A stretch of DNA of 64,000 nt from Cryptomeria japonica (GCF_030272615.1 NC_081414.1:522352185-522416184); one strand, 5' to 3'. Shown: positions 35,912 to 48,583, counted from the first letter of the stretch. Made by a program: numbers and translations. The notes: generated from the letters alone by a model not told the origin.

Positions 35912-38900
35912 TTATGACAACAAGGAATGATACTTGTCAAAAATAGATTTAAAGTCCAGCAAGAATTGTTTCATCAACAAAGACTAGGACTCAAGTAGGG
36001 AGGTGGCTACTTCTTGCTCTGTCTGCATCTGGGAGACCTGTTCTTCCATGGCATCAATTGTGCTCATCTCCTATGTAACTGCTAAGGCATCCAGGTTCGG
36101 ATAGCACTTCTGAAGAATTTGCAATCGAGGGAGTAGAACCAGTTGTAGCTCCTGCAAATCTCTAGACCGAGTGCTAATCTCTTGCTCCATTTTTGCTGAT
36201 TGGATGTGAAATCAGCGAACGGTTTGCCCATAAGTTGTAAAGGAATCATAAGGCAGCTTGAATATGCTCAAGTAGGACTGCAAGTCCATTTCAAGTTTTT
36301 GCTTTTGAGCTAGCACATCATCATAGAATAGATGGAGTTGGAAGATCTTGCTGAGTAGCAGATTCCCCTCATCTAGAGTGTCCCTTATATCCTTTTGTTC
36401 TTTCTTCAGTTTAGTTTGGAGCTTATTCAACTTCTTCACCAGACCTATATTAAGAAATTTTTGATGCTTCTTCTTGACATTAGCCTATGCTACCTCTTCA
36501 AGGCTCTACACCTGATCATCCACTACTGTGCATAGGAGCTTGAGTTTAGCTAGTGATGAATCAATGTTGGGAAGATTTGTACCAGGTATCAAACCAGTAA
36601 GCATATCCACAACCGCTTGAATTACATCCTGCTCCTTCTTTTGTCAAATGATTTCAAGGTGCTCTTGAGCTACCTTCATGCTCTGCATTAGCTCCGTTTC
36701 ACTTGTAGACTAGAGATCGATAGGATTGGAGAGATTAGTTGGTTTGGCTTGACTCCTGGCTACCTTCAGAGTCTCCATCTGGGTGCTCTTCTCCGCTTCT
36801 CCTGCTTTGTCCTCTTCCACTTTCTTCTTCTTCGCTTCTCTCCTCTTCTCTGCTTCCTTATCCTCCTCTTCCTTCTTCCTTTTCTCTATTTCTCTCCTCT
36901 TTTCCTCTTCTTTTTCTTCCTCTTCCTTCTTCTTCTTCTCTTCTTCCTTCTTCTTCTCCTATTCCTTATCTTCTTCTTCCTTCTTTTTCTTTTCATCTTC
37001 TTGCTTCTTTTTTTCTTCTTCATCCTTCTTCTTCTTCTCCTCTTCATCTTTCTTCTTCTTCTCTTCTTCATCCTTCTTCTTTCTCCCTTCTTCATCTTTC
37101 TTCTTCTTCTCTTCTTCACCCTTCTTCTTTCTCTCTTCTTCATCTTTCTTCCTCATCTCTTCTTCATCCCTTTTTCGCTTCTCTTCTTCATCCTTTTTCC
37201 TCTGCTCTGCCTCTTCCTTTGCCGCTTCCTGTCTGTCCTTAGCTTGCTTATCAACCTATTTAGCCTGTTGCTTCTATCTTATTGCCTCAGATGGTGTTTC
37301 CTGAGTAACATCCTCAACATCCAGAGCATCGACATCAATGGTGTCAATCGGTTCAACAATCGGATTTCCTTCATCATCAAATACTTTGGCCAGTTTGGAT
37401 ATAACCGATTCTTTTTCAACTTGCCAGCTGGCTAGACACACTTTGTGAGTCTGGACAGCGGTTCTCATATACAGATGAGTGTCTTTTTTGACATCATCAA
37501 CTCTACCTTCTAATAGCCAGAGTCTTCTTCTTCTAGTGAAGAAGAGTCCTTTATTTTGGTCAATAACATCAAACAATTTAGAATTGGACAGGTCGGGAAA
37601 GTATTGTGCAAAAAATTTCTCCCTAATTTCCTATTCCTTTTCTATGGCAATGCGCCATCTATTGTCTAATGACATATATATAGAATCCGGTGTCTGAGAC
37701 TTAATCTCAGAGGGTGATCGGTCATTAACACATAAATACTGAATTATTTCCTTTTCAACCGCTTCCTTTTCATTATCATTAAAGTCATCAAAACACTCAA
37801 TTAAGTCATTTAACACTTTTCTCCTAATATTCTTTAATGTTCTTTGATAATGTGTCAAAGGTTTCTAGGAAGATATATCTATATTTACCAGTGCAAATGA
37901 TGTCAGTTCATTCTTTGTCTTTGGCTTTTCCTCAGACACAGTTTCTTCTGAGTCTGGAGAGGTATTCCTTGTCTTCCTCTTTCTCTGGAACACTTTAGCT
38001 GGTGCAACTTCTAGTTTCTTCTTAGCTGGTGACTACTTGGTCACTTTTGGAGTTGCAGTAGTAACCGGTGCTGATGCTGCAGGAACTGCCTTTGCCTTCT
38101 TTACTGTCGGTTCTTTTTCTTTCATTGTTGGTGGTTCCTCAACCAGTGCTATCCTCTCTAGGTAGGTGTCGGTTCTCTTTGCCTTAGGATCAAGTGGTGA
38201 GGCAATAAGGGTAGAGGCATACCCTTCCAGCATATCGTACATCACCTCATAGCCCATTGGCTCCACTTCTTCCTGTCTAGGCTCAACAACCTCCATTATG
38301 CATTTATCTACTTGGATGATGAAGCATATATCGTCTTCATATTTCTTGATGATGTCACCTGATATCCTCATTCTTTGGCTCATTTTCCTTCTGAACTCAT
38401 CAAAATACTTGTTCAGAACATCAGGGTAGCCAGTTCCAATTGCTTCAATGCTTTCCTTGATTTTCTTGGTCACTGGTTAGTCACTAGACCATTGGACATC
38501 TCCTACTCTTGGAAAGTAGCCTTGGAAATAGAAAACAACCCAACCAGTAGTTGTCCAAACTTGAACCTAAGTGCATTATCCTATTTGATCAATTTTAGAT
38601 TCAATAGGAGTTGTCTCTGCATACCGTGCACAGATCAAATGATGCATCCTCCTTTATCATCTGGTAAGTGACATTTACAACTACAGTAGATACAAAGTTA
38701 ATTCTGCTAGCTGAGAATGTCCAGTATCCAATCACCATGCATGCATACTTCACCAGATCATCCTTGATAGAATTTACTATCATGCCTCATGAGTCGCTCA
38801 TTGAACCGGTTAGCTTGGACATTTCAGTTTTGCTTACCGTACTCAGGGTTGGCACTTTCCCTGTGTTGTAGAATCTGGTGACTGCATGAACTGCCTGTGG

Positions 38901-39257
38901 CATGATATCATGTGTTCTCTCCAGGTACATCTTATCACCATGGACTCTGCTTAGAATGATCCTTATATGATCCTCTATGAAATCCTCCAGGAAGTAAACA
39001 ACATTGTGGAGCTTTTTCTTCTCCAAAAGATTAAACTCTGGTTTGATCTTCTTATCTTTTCCAAAAAATAAACCTAACTGGGTGTGGATAGCTAGAGACC
39101 CTAGGTCTTCAATCTTGCAATCTATGTAGTCAGAAATTCCCTCTTCTACTATCACACTAGCCAGAACTTGTGATAGGGCATTATACTTGGACTTCCATTG
39201 AATAAAACTTGTAGACTCGACAGATGCACTAGAACTGGTATGAGATGCGGAAGCCAT
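35912..39257 (-). pseudogene. Copia-4 long accessory ORF, unrecognised
   Basis: Starts MASASHTSSSASVEST at 39257. One frame runs to about 38600, a shift near 38540-38600 leads to a second frame kept to a TAA at 35912, about 1,115 codons in all. About a dozen in-frame stops interrupt it, mostly TAG. The N-terminal ~200 residues look globular (SQVLASVIVEEGISDYIDC, LGLFFGKDKKIKPEFN, ERTHDIMPQAVHAVTRF). A middle part includes FYFQGYFPRVGDVQW and MGYEVMYDMLEGYA. Then comes a Lys/Glu-rich repeat (DEEEKKKK units, 36780-37250) and a coiled-coil C-terminus. It stands where pol should be but shows no RT, integrase or protease motif. I do not recognise it; a captured host gene or a family-specific protein are both possible. 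Confidence 0.6.
36780..37250 (-). repeat. Lys/Glu-coding purine tract
   Basis: The minus strand is almost pure purine and encodes repeating KKKDEEE / KKKKDEE units, a probable single charged alpha-helix. The opposite strand shows long Ser/Phe/Leu-rich open frames that are artefacts of the tract. Confidence 0.9.
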
Positions 39258-39833
39258 GATAGAAATCTTAAGAACTCAAGAAATACCTTTCGAAACACAT
39301 GAAATTAGGGCTTGCCGATTCTCCTTCACTTCACACTCTGTCGGTTGCTGAATCACCACTTTGTGTTCTCCACTTGACCGTTTCTAGTTTGAATTTGAAT
39401 GTCCTTTGCGGTTTCTCAATTTCTCAAAATCTCTACTCAAATCGCCTTTTCATCGCTTTGCTCTTTGAAAAACTTTTCTTTGCTTGAAAACTGATAGTGA
39501 GAAATGATTTGAAAAATGCTTTTAAACATATTCCTCACCTACCATCATTAATGCTCCTCCATTAGGGCATAAACCCTAATTTGTCTTTTTACCATTTCTG
39601 ATCTTCTGCCAAATGACAGGTATCACATACTGGTTATGGACTTTTACTAGTGTAAACTGGGGGTTTGAAACATTTTTCTGTTTGTTCCCCCTAAGCTTTT
39701 TTGAAGCTTAGTTTGTCGGTTCTGTGATTTCCACACTAGGTGCAGAAACTGGTTCCTCTTATAGTATCGTTGGTTTCCATTTGGTTGCCACTTGATAACC
39801 ATCACTTCTTGGCTGATGATTGAAGGCATTAAA

Positions 39834-40738
39834 CTAGTTGTGATTCTGGTTCATAAAAGGTTCAGGACCAACTCCTTGGGTCCTCTGAGGATATCTTCCA
39901 GTGTTATTCATAACAGACTTGCATTCAAATGCTCTATGTCCATACTTGTTGCATGCATAACAATTACCATCAAATCTATAGGATCTAGGCTTATCATTTA
40001 GGAAATAAGGAAAATTGTTGTAAGCCTTACTCCTACACACATTTGTAGTATGTCCTTCTTTAAGACAGTTAAAGCAAACAAGTTTAAACTTTTGCTGACC
40101 TTTATTCTTTGATGTCAGTTGTTTATTTGATGTCCAGTATTTGTTCCAGAGGTCTCACCTTCCTCATGATTAGAATAACCAAGTCCATTGGTATTCTTGA
40201 CTGGTTTGGCAGATTCAAGCTTTTTCTCTAGCTTGACAGTACTCTTGTTGAGCTTAGCAAGTATTTCCTTTGACTCAAAGAGTTCTTTGGAAATAGCAGC
40301 ATTTGTTTCCAATAGGTTTTCATTCTCAGAGATGACAGTGTTTAGTTCTCCTTGCATGTCTTCCTTTTCCCCTTTTCTTGCATGGAGTTGAGCATTTAGG
40401 GCACTCATCTCTTGTTTTAGCTTGGAGATCTCATGGTCTCTTTCTTTCACTAGATCTTTAGCTTTCCTCCGGTTCTCAAGCTCTTGACACATCTGGATAG
40501 TCAATCCTTCCAACTCCTTTCTCAGGTTGGAGTTTGATTCATTCAACTTATTTACTTCAGCAATTAGGGCTTCCATGTCTGCTTCATCTGAAGAACTATT
40601 TTCAGATAGCTCCATCAGCTTTTTTGCATGTTCTCTTCTTTTTGCTTGAGATACCTTTTATTTGACCATAAGATCATCATAGGCTTGCTCAGACTGAGTG
40701 AGTTGGTGGGTAAGTTCCCTCAAAGTTTATTCCCCCAT
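39834..40738 (-). pseudogene. Copia-4 gag-like coiled-coil protein with two zinc knuckles
   Basis: The first ATG after the PBS is at 40738; a stop occupies codon 4, then the frame runs to 40115. It encodes a coiled coil (ADMEALIAEVNKLNESN, KDLVKERDHEISKLKQEM, LFESKEILAKLNKST). After a frameshift come two CCHC knuckles: CFNCLKEGHTTNVC (about 40078-40037) and CYACNKYGHRAFEC (about 39963-39922). Knuckles after a helical region fit an RNA-binding gag. The normal Copia capsid domain is missing. Downstream remnants (39650-39830) lead to the accessory ORF. Confidence 0.75.
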
Positions 40739-40775
40739 ATCTCTTTCCAAGTGGTTAAACTTTTAGAAAGGTTAG

Positions 40776-40787
40776 CTCTGATACCAA
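40776..40787 (-). other. Copia-4 primer binding site
   Basis: Minus strand TTGGTATCAGAG, the tRNA-iMet PBS, one nucleotide from the LTR. Confidence 0.85.
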
Positions 40788-40788
40788 T

Positions 40789-41922
40789 TGATGAATACTA
40801 AGAGGGGGGGTGAATTAGTATGCCAAAAATCTTTACACTTAAACACTTTGCAAGACTAACAGTAAACTGGTAAAATAATTTAGCAGACAAACCGGTTAAC
40901 AAATATGCAAACCAAATAGCTAATAATGCATTCACCCATAGAAGAACAAACACCATAACACAAGAGATTTTGATGTGGAAACCCAAATGGGAAAAACCAT
41001 GGTGAGATGGAACTCACAAGTAACTATCTGCAGAATAGGAACCAGACTGGTTAAGGTCTTACAATGTTCTTTACCAGAACAGATCCTATTAGGAATCTCA
41101 ATCTCTGTTAGGAGATAAGTCTGATTAAACACTAACTTGCTAGAGGATTTTAGATCCATAGATGTGAACCACCTTGTTAGAGGATTTACAAAAGGCTTTT
41201 GGGCCTACTCGGTTAAGGGATACAGACTTGTTAAAGATGTGAGTAATCAGCAAGTGTTTGATCTAGCTATTTGTACAGACTATTTGGTTAGATCCTTGGT
41301 AGCTTGTTCCTAATGTACTCCAACATTACTTTAGTCTTCTACACATTCATATTCTCTCCAACACAACAATCACCTTAAACCCTAGCAACAACATAAACTT
41401 TCGCTATATCCACATCAACAACCTAAAACCCTAGACATGATGTCCTTATAAAGGAATCTGATTTCATGTCGGTCCAATAGGATTACATTACAATTTCCTA
41501 GGTTCAATGAACTTGGACATACTTGGTACCATGACACAAAAAGCACTGTTAATGTGTCGGCACCGTCAAACAATCAGTGGATGGTAACTCATCACAAAAT
41601 GTTGGTTGGTAACTCATCACAAATTATTACCGGTTCATACAAAATGCCAGTTGCTAGTTTGACAAAAATGAAGACTGGTAAAAATATGTTATGCCGCTTT
41701 AATCCCTCATACCACTTGGGATCCATGAACCGCTTGGGGTCAACATGCCGCTTCAGACCGAGAAACACATTCTTCAAAACATCAATAGTCTAAAGACTAT
41801 AATTCAACATACCAGTTGGAACAAATACCGATTGTGCTCTAACTTATACATATAAAGAGGATCTCAATGCCAGTGTGTGTCCATTAATGACAATCACAAC
41901 ATAAACATCAAAAATGCCAATA
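40789..41922 (-). repeat. Copia-4 5' LTR
   Basis: Direct repeat of 34404-35611 lacking the second 58-bp unit; ends TGATGAATAC...GCCAATA. Confidence 0.9.
40793..40823 (-). other. U5 C-run hairpin, Copia-4 5' LTR
   Basis: GAATACTAA (40793-40801) pairs with TTAGTATGC (40815-40823), with one mismatch near the stem base, around the G7 loop. The base of the stem is 5 nt from the PBS. Confidence 0.7.
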
Positions 41923-42561
41923 ATCTCAGTGTCACAATATGAGAGCAAGTTCTTTGAGTTCCTACCTTATCTTGATTACATGAAGGATTCAAAACTTTTA
42001 GTTAACCATTTTATTAGAGGACTGAATGTCGGGATAGAAGGACTAGTATGCATGGTAGCTCTAGGAAGCCTTCGGGTTGCCATGGAAAATGCCTTATTAT
42101 CAGAGGAGATTCAGAGTAAACCATAGGATACATGAGATTGGTTTTAGAACCAAAATCCTATACCTCAGTCATTCAGGTTTCATAAACCTCACTAGAGGGA
42201 AATCATAGACATTCTTTGGGATCCTACAAACCCCCTCACCCTCAGCAGAAGTCTTAGCAGAATCAGAGGCAAAGGCTTCCACAGGGACAATAGGGATTTA
42301 AGCCCAAACAATGGTAGAAACAGGGTCCTAGTTGTGTTCAATGACCACAGTTTCCATACAAACCTCCAGCTTGGACTCAGCAATCCACCAGGAGTGGTTA
42401 TAGTGGATCTAGTAGGACAAGAGGACAACAATATTCTAGGCCAGAGGGTGTTTAGATTTAGACACATGGCGCTTGCTTTACTTGTGGAGCCATGGGACAC
42501 ATGGTGAGAGAGATCCCATAGGGACAGATGGTAGGTAGTTAGTGATTGGAAGGTTTAGTTT
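41923..42561 (+). pseudogene. Gypsy-3 gag, C-terminal piece
   Basis: Resumes with SVSQYESKFFEFLPYLDYMK and FIRGLNVGIEGLVCMV, the second half of the chromovirus gag capsid domain. It then passes in shifted frames through a basic linker to a degenerate zinc knuckle CFTCGAMGHMVREI (about 42460-42505), whose last Cys is Ile. Copia-3 interrupts it at 42562. Confidence 0.85.
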
Positions 42562-44055
42562 TATTATGAGGTTTCGATAACTACTAAGAGGGGGGGTGAA
42601 TCATTAGTTAAACAAATCTGCAATACTTTAAAAACACTTCAAAAACCAGTATCGGTAACTACTCAAATAGTCCTTAAGACTAATTTATCAAACCATTCAC
42701 TTAAGTGTCCATCAACATGAAAATAAAGTAATGATATCAAATCCACACATCAACAATGCATCACCATGGGAACACAAAGATTTTTCATGTGGAAACCCAA
42801 TTGGGAAAAACCATAGCGGGAATTAGCACCCACAAAATATTTGTACTCTTTCTGAATGTGCCTGATTAAAGGCCTAGTCTAGTTAGGAGATTTACAATAT
42901 GCTTGGTTAAGAGTAGATCCTATTAGGAGTCACTCGATGAAGGGATTTTACCTTAGCCCTGTGAGGAGCTCTACCCTGTTAGGAGTAACCTTGCTAGAGG
43001 ATTTTAAACTCAAGTTAATGAGCCACCTGGTCAAGGGATTTACAAATAAGACCTATTAGGATCTACCTGGTTAAGGGATTTCAATATTGTTGTAACTGTT
43101 AGTGAACAAGATGGTAAATGATCTGATTACAACACTTCCTTGCTTTCTAGTACATATCCATTTCATCTCAACTCTTCTACACACATGTAGAATCTTTAAT
43201 CTAGTTCGACACACTCTTCTTCTCAAAATTGACCTAAGTACACTTTTCAACTAGGTCAGTTACATAACCCTAACTAAATTTAAAATACAATGAATTTTCA
43301 ATAAGTGCAGCAAAACAATCTGCTAGAATACATTACAGATCATTACAAAAAATTCCTAGACAATTTTCATTGTTGAATGATAACCGCACATCGATTTGAT
43401 AAGCAATCAAACCCTTGTCACATTCTACTAAGCACTTCATTGTTTCTCAAGAAATTTGATCCTTGTATGTGCTCAAACATCATATTATCATTACACACAA
43501 TTTCTGACACATCATCACTAAGTTATGAACATGATAATATCCACCGCCAAACCAAAAATCATTACCGGTCAAAAGATCTATTATCACTATACATTCTTCT
43601 TCACAGAGTTTATGACAGTAAAAGATAACTCACTCAGTATACTGAATTTTATGATATGGTGTGGAACATGGATGCATGTTGATGTCTTCATAACTTCTGT
43701 AAAACTGCAACATCTAACTCCTCACCAATCATCCATACTGGTGTCTTGATCATCGCACTGTTCTTGTTTACTGATTTACAACAACTTAGTAGTTTTGGTG
43801 TCTAGCACATTCCTCTATCGGTTAGGCTTTACTGGTAGGCCTAGATGACTTAGATGAATCAACAAACATGTTGGCCATCAATGAAAACACAAATAAAGTC
43901 ATCAAACAACTTACAACTATATCATCATCATCTAGACAACAATCTCCATCAACTTTACCAGCTTTACCGGTCATCTTCTCGTCTCATCATCATCTCCATA
44001 TGCCAATAATCTCTCCATTATTGTCTTCATCAGTTATGCCAACAATACGCCAATA
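42562..44055 (-). repeat. Copia-3 3' LTR
   Basis: Plus-strand ends TATTATGAGG...CGCCAATA. An 11-bp partial duplication near the inner end (TGCCAACAATACGCCAATA) is absent from the other LTR. Confidence 0.85.
42575..42610 (-). other. U5 C-run hairpin, Copia-3 3' LTR
   Basis: TAACTACTAA against TCATTAGTTA: 8 of 10 positions pair, plus one G-U wobble in element sense, around the G7 run. Confidence 0.55.
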
Positions 44056-44067
44056 ATCTCCCCCTTT
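44056..44067 (-). other. Copia-3 polypurine tract
   Basis: Minus strand AAAGGGGGAGAT next to the LTR, identical to the Copia-1 and Copia-4 tracts. Confidence 0.85.
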
Positions 44068-44299
44068 GGCATTGATGGCAACACCAAAATAGAAATACCA
44101 AAAACTCATCATGCAAAACTGAATGCACTTGATCTTTACTATTATTTTCCTCCTTTTCTTTACATCTCCCCTTACTTTTCTTCTCCCCCTTTGAAAACAA
44201 TGCCAAAGGTACGTAGTGTCAAATTCATCTTCTACTACTATTTATTTTCTCCATATCTGATTCTCTTGATTTCTTCATCTCAACTTGTCCCCCTAAGGA

Positions 44300-46233
44300 G
44301 TAGCCCACTTCTCATCAATCCATTGTGAAAGATCTTCAATTAGTCCACTGGATTGATGCCTCAACAACATCTTAGTTGACCTTCGGTAGGGGTATAACCC
44401 CCAGCTTGCCTCTGAGATATTCAAAGGTACCCTTAGGCAATAACTTAGTGAATATGTCTGCCAACTACTCCTTAATTGACACATACTTCATCCTGACTAT
44501 CTTTTCATGCACTCTCTTTCTTAGAAAATGATACTTTAGTTCAATATGCTTCGGTCTAGCATGTAATGCTGAGTTCTTTGAAATACTTATTGCACTTTTA
44601 TTATCACAATATATGATCACTAGTTTTGTCATATTTTCCTTGAATCCTTCCAATACATTTCTCATCCATATTGTTTGACTATAGTTCATGGATGCAGCCA
44701 CATACTCTCCTTTTGTTGTAGACTAAGAAATACAACTTTGTTTCTTACTGGTCCAGGATACCAGTCTTCCTCCAAGAAAGAATGTGCCATCGATTGTGCT
44801 CTTCCAGTAATCTACATTACCTACCCAATCTGCATCTGTGAATACCTTCAAAGAGAAGTTACCTTTGTATGGATACCATAATACATAATCAATAGTTCCT
44901 CTAAGTTACCAGAAAATTCTCTTCACTGCAACCATATGAGTCTCCTTAAGACTTTTTTGAAATCTTGCCACTATACCAACTGCATGAGAAATGTCTAGTC
45001 TATGATGAACAACATAGTGTAGCTTTCCAATCATAGATTTATAAGTAGATTCATCCACTAGATCTGAATCATCTTGCTTTGATAATCTGCAACTTGTGAC
45101 CATAGGGGTTCTAACCAGTTTGCAATCTTCCATTCCAAAGGTTTTCAAGACCTCCTTCACATACTTGAATTGACTGATAAACATGCCTCCTTTTATCTAT
45201 TGGACCTACAAACCAATGAAAAATTTGATCTCATGTATCTGAGACATTTCAAATTCATTTTTCTTTTCTTCTACAAAAGATAAACTCATGTCATCATCTC
45301 CTCCAAATATGATATCATCTACAAATACTTCTGCAATCAATAACTTATCTCCTTCTGTCTTCAAGTAAATTTTTTTGTCCTCAATGGTTCTTAGAAATCC
45401 AATCTTTATCAAGTGTGAATGAAGTCTCTCAAACCATGCCCTCAGAGTTTGCTATAATCCATATAAATCTTTATGCAGTTTGCACACCATGTCCTTGTGT
45501 TTAGTCAATGCAAACCCATCTGTTTGTTCAATGTAAACCTCTTCTTCTAGAATTCAATTAAAAAATGTAGACTTACCATCCATTTGGTATACCTTGAATC
45601 CTTTGAATACAACAAATGAAAGTAGCATTCTAACTCCTTCAAGTCTATCAACCGATGCAAAGGATTTTTTCCATAATCTTGACCTTCTTCTTGTGCATAT
45701 CCTTTGCAAACTAGTCTAGCCTTGTTCTTAATCACTTCACCATCTTCATTAAATTTGTTTCTAAACACCCACTTAGTACCAATCATATTTTTATCAGTTG
45801 GTCTAGGGACAAGTGACCAAGTGTTGTTCTTCTTTATTTGATCAGGCTCCTCATTCATAGACTTTATCCAATCATCATCCTTAAGAGCTTCCCTCATTGT
45901 CTTAGGTTTAACTGTGGAAATCAAACAAGAACTTTCTCTGATCTTTCTTCTTGTTTGTACTCTAACATTCCTATCTCCAATTATTTGATCTACTGAGTGA
46001 TTCAACTTTACATATCTAGGTATAACTGATTTCGGTATAGAATTCTCTTCTTGTTCTTCATCTTCATCTTCTTCATCTACCAGTTGAGTAGTATCCTCCA
46101 CACTATTATTCTCAACATCATTTTGAACTTCTGGTTCAATAATCACTAGCTTTTGTTCCTCAACTGCATTAGACTTGTCGATATCATCAAATTTATTAGA
46201 ATACTCACCAACTTTCACATTAACACTTTCCAC
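44300..46233 (-). pseudogene. Copia-3 reverse transcriptase and RNase H (broken)
   Basis: From 46233 the frame gives an acidic linker, then NNTWSLVPRPTDKNMIGTKW and KARLVCKGYAQEEG before a frameshift (about 45670). RT resumes with VYIEQTDGFAL, then the catalytic [12 protein letters not shown] (about 45310-45280) and TPMVTSCRLSKQDDSD. RNase H shows FTDADWVGN, EYVAASMNYSQTIW, IYCDNKSAISISKN and LADIFTKLLPKGTFEYLRGK (about 44350). Several TAG and TAA stops break it. Confidence 0.88.
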
Positions 46234-46242
46234 AATCTTCTT

Positions 46243-47381
46243 GGTTCATTTTTTAAAGCACTTGAATGCTTTGCTCTTAGTTGAATAACCAAGGAAAATT
46301 CCTTTATCACTCTTAGGATCAAACTTTCTGGTATACTCATCTCTCTTTATGTAAAACCCGCTGCCAAATACTATGAAATAACTAACACTAGGAGTACTGC
46401 CATACCATAATTCATATGGAGTTTTGTCACTACCTTTCTTGACCAATACCTAATTCATTATGTATACTGCAGTGCTGATTGCTTCTCTCCAAAACAATTA
46501 GGTACATCTCCTTGTATCAACATTGTTCTAGCAACTTCAACTATGGTTCGGTTCCTCCTTTTTGCAATCCCAATCTGTTGTGGTGTCCTTAGTGGAGACA
46601 TCTATCTCTTGATTCCATTCTCATCACAATATTTCACAAATTCAGTTGATGTGAATACTCTACCCTAGTTAGATCTCAGGAAATTTAGGTTCTTACCAGT
46701 TTCTTTCTCAACTAAGGCTTTGAATGCCTTAAACTTGCTAAAAGCATTAGACTTCTCCTACAAAAATCTAACCCACATCATTCTTGAATGATCATCAGTA
46801 AATATCATGAAATATTTATCACCATAAAAACTCCTAGTCCTCATAGGCCCACATAAATTAGTGTGCACCAAATCTAAAATATTTTCAGAAGAAAATGATT
46901 TTCTCTTGAAAGAGGAAGTAGTCATCTTACCCAATTGACACTCTTTACAAATCAAATTGTCTGGTTTGACTAGTTGGGGCATACCTCTAACCATACTTGA
47001 CTTGGTGACCTTAACCAAATTATCAAAATTCACATGACAAAATCTTCTATGCCATAACCAATTGTCCTCAAATTTTGTAACCAAACAAATGTTAACATTA
47101 TTATTTAGATGGAATAAGTTACCTTTTGTCTATTTATCGGTAGCAATCAATTCTCCTTTGCATTCGAAAATCCTGCACACTCCATTCTTAAACTCAAGAT
47201 GATAACCTTTATCATTCAGCTGACCAACACTCAACAAGTTATGCTTCAATCCTTCAACCCAATATACATCATCAACATTAATTTTTCCATTTAAAGAAAT
47301 AGAACCTTTACCTTCTACCATACATGATGAATTGTTACCAAATCTCACTACTCCACCATCAAATTCTTCGAGTGAAATAAA
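46243..47381 (-). pseudogene. Copia-3 integrase (all three catalytic residues lost)
   Basis: Pre-integrase region LWHRRFCHVNFD...CKECQLGK (zinc finger, 47084-46920) precedes the core. The first catalytic Asp is Asn (LVHTNLCGP), the second lies in RSN-stop-G in place of RSDQGG, and the Glu is Lys (GIAKRRNRT). All three are single-base G-to-A codon changes in element sense. The C-terminal Copia signature ELWYGSTPSVSYFIVFG follows (about 46420). Confidence 0.88.
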
Positions 47382-48464
47382 CTAGTTCTTTTCACTAGTC
47401 ATGTGATGTGAGAAACCACTATCAATGACCCACTCATCACTACTTTCAATATTTGATAATAAAGCTTTCTTGTCAAAGAGACCTTCCTTAACTGCTACAA
47501 AAACAATTTCCTCATTATCTTCATCCTTAGATTCCTCATCGGTAACACCTTCATCTACTGCTACATAACATTGTTTCTTACCTTTTCCTTTACACCTTTT
47601 GAACTTTTCCTTTTGATCACTGTTAGGAAAATTTGCAGCAATATGTCCTATCTTGTTACATGAGAAGCACTTAAGAGGAAGCTTGCCTTTGTACTTACTG
47701 TTATCTCTAGGAAGTTTCTTTGCCAATAAAGCCTCAATTTTCATCAAGTTATCTTCACTATCCACTTCTTCATTACCACCACCATGATGACTTGACCTAT
47801 AGACATCCTTTGATTTTCTTACTGATGCATTAGATACCGATGCTTTGAAAGAAGATTCTACTTTAGGTACACTATTGTCAAAGCTATTCAACTCAAAAGA
47901 ATTAAGCTTTCCTATCAATGAATCAATTGTAACTTTATCTTTGCTGAGTGACCTCAATTTTTGGATAGCATATACTCTAATACCAAAACTAGGTAGTAAG
48001 GTTCTTAGCATTTTACTTACCAATGTGTCTTCTGTTATGGTTCCACCAACACTTTTGATTCCTCCAATTACTTCTTTATTTTTGTGTCCATACTAGGTGA
48101 TGTTCTCACCTTCCACCATCTTCATGTCATCAAACTTGCCTATTAGGCTTTCTTCTTTAGCTTTTTGCACATGCTCATCTCCACCATAAATCAACTTCAA
48201 TTTTTCCCAAACTTCATAAATTGTTCCAAGACCATGAACACCAATATACTCAGAATTAGAAAGTGTACTTACAATAGCTTCCAATGCTTGAATATTCTCA
48301 TGTTGTTCCTTAAGTTGATCTACAGTCAAAGTACTGGTAGGAGGTGAATACTGATTAACAACATGCTCCCAGAACTGTTACCCCATACCTTTGATGTCAA
48401 TCTTAATTCTATCGCTCTAGATTTTGTAGTTACCCTTTATGAATTTTGGACCCTCCTTCTTCAT
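47382..48464 (-). pseudogene. Copia-3 gag and protease start
   Basis: Reads from a probable ATG at 48464 through two early stops, the UBN2-type region (EVWEKLKLIYGGDEHVQKAK) and a TAG at 48093, then a long frame to 47382. It includes a knuckle CFSCNKIGHIAANF whose last Cys is Phe, and the protease motif VIDSGFSHHMT with the DSG intact. The next TAG (47382) truncates protease. Confidence 0.85.
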
Positions 48465-48518
48465 AATCTCAGATCTCTACCTCAAGTGGTTAATCTTCTA
48501 CACAAACAAGACCTAGTG

Positions 48519-48530
48519 CTCTGATACCAA
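48519..48530 (-). other. Copia-3 primer binding site
   Basis: Minus strand TTGGTATCAGAG. Confidence 0.85.
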
Positions 48531-48550
48531 TTATTATTCTGAGGATCTAG

Positions 48551-48583
48551 TAACTACTGAGAGGGGGGGTGAATCAATAGCTA
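48551..48583 (-). other. U5 C-run hairpin, Copia-3 5' LTR
   Basis: TAACTACTGA (48551-48560) pairs with TCAATAGCTA over 10 positions, two as G-U wobbles in element sense, around the G7 run. Confidence 0.6.

Larger units (their letters stand above)
34404..41922 (-). mobile_element. Copia-4: non-autonomous Copia-LTR element with accessory ORF
   Basis: Copia-type LTRs (34404-35611, 40789-41922), an iMet PBS and a PPT bound a 5.2 kb interior. The interior encodes a coiled-coil gag-like protein with two zinc knuckles and a long unrecognised ORF, with no RT, RNase H or integrase motif. It lies inside Gypsy-3 gag between FHDLQ and SVSQYESKF. No 5-bp target duplication is apparent (GGGAC on the left, ATCTC on the right). 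Confidence 0.85.

Noticed and set aside
36739-37435. Long plus-strand ORFs rich in Ser, Phe and Leu
   Set aside because: They are the antisense of the Lys/Glu-coding purine tract of the Copia-4 accessory ORF.
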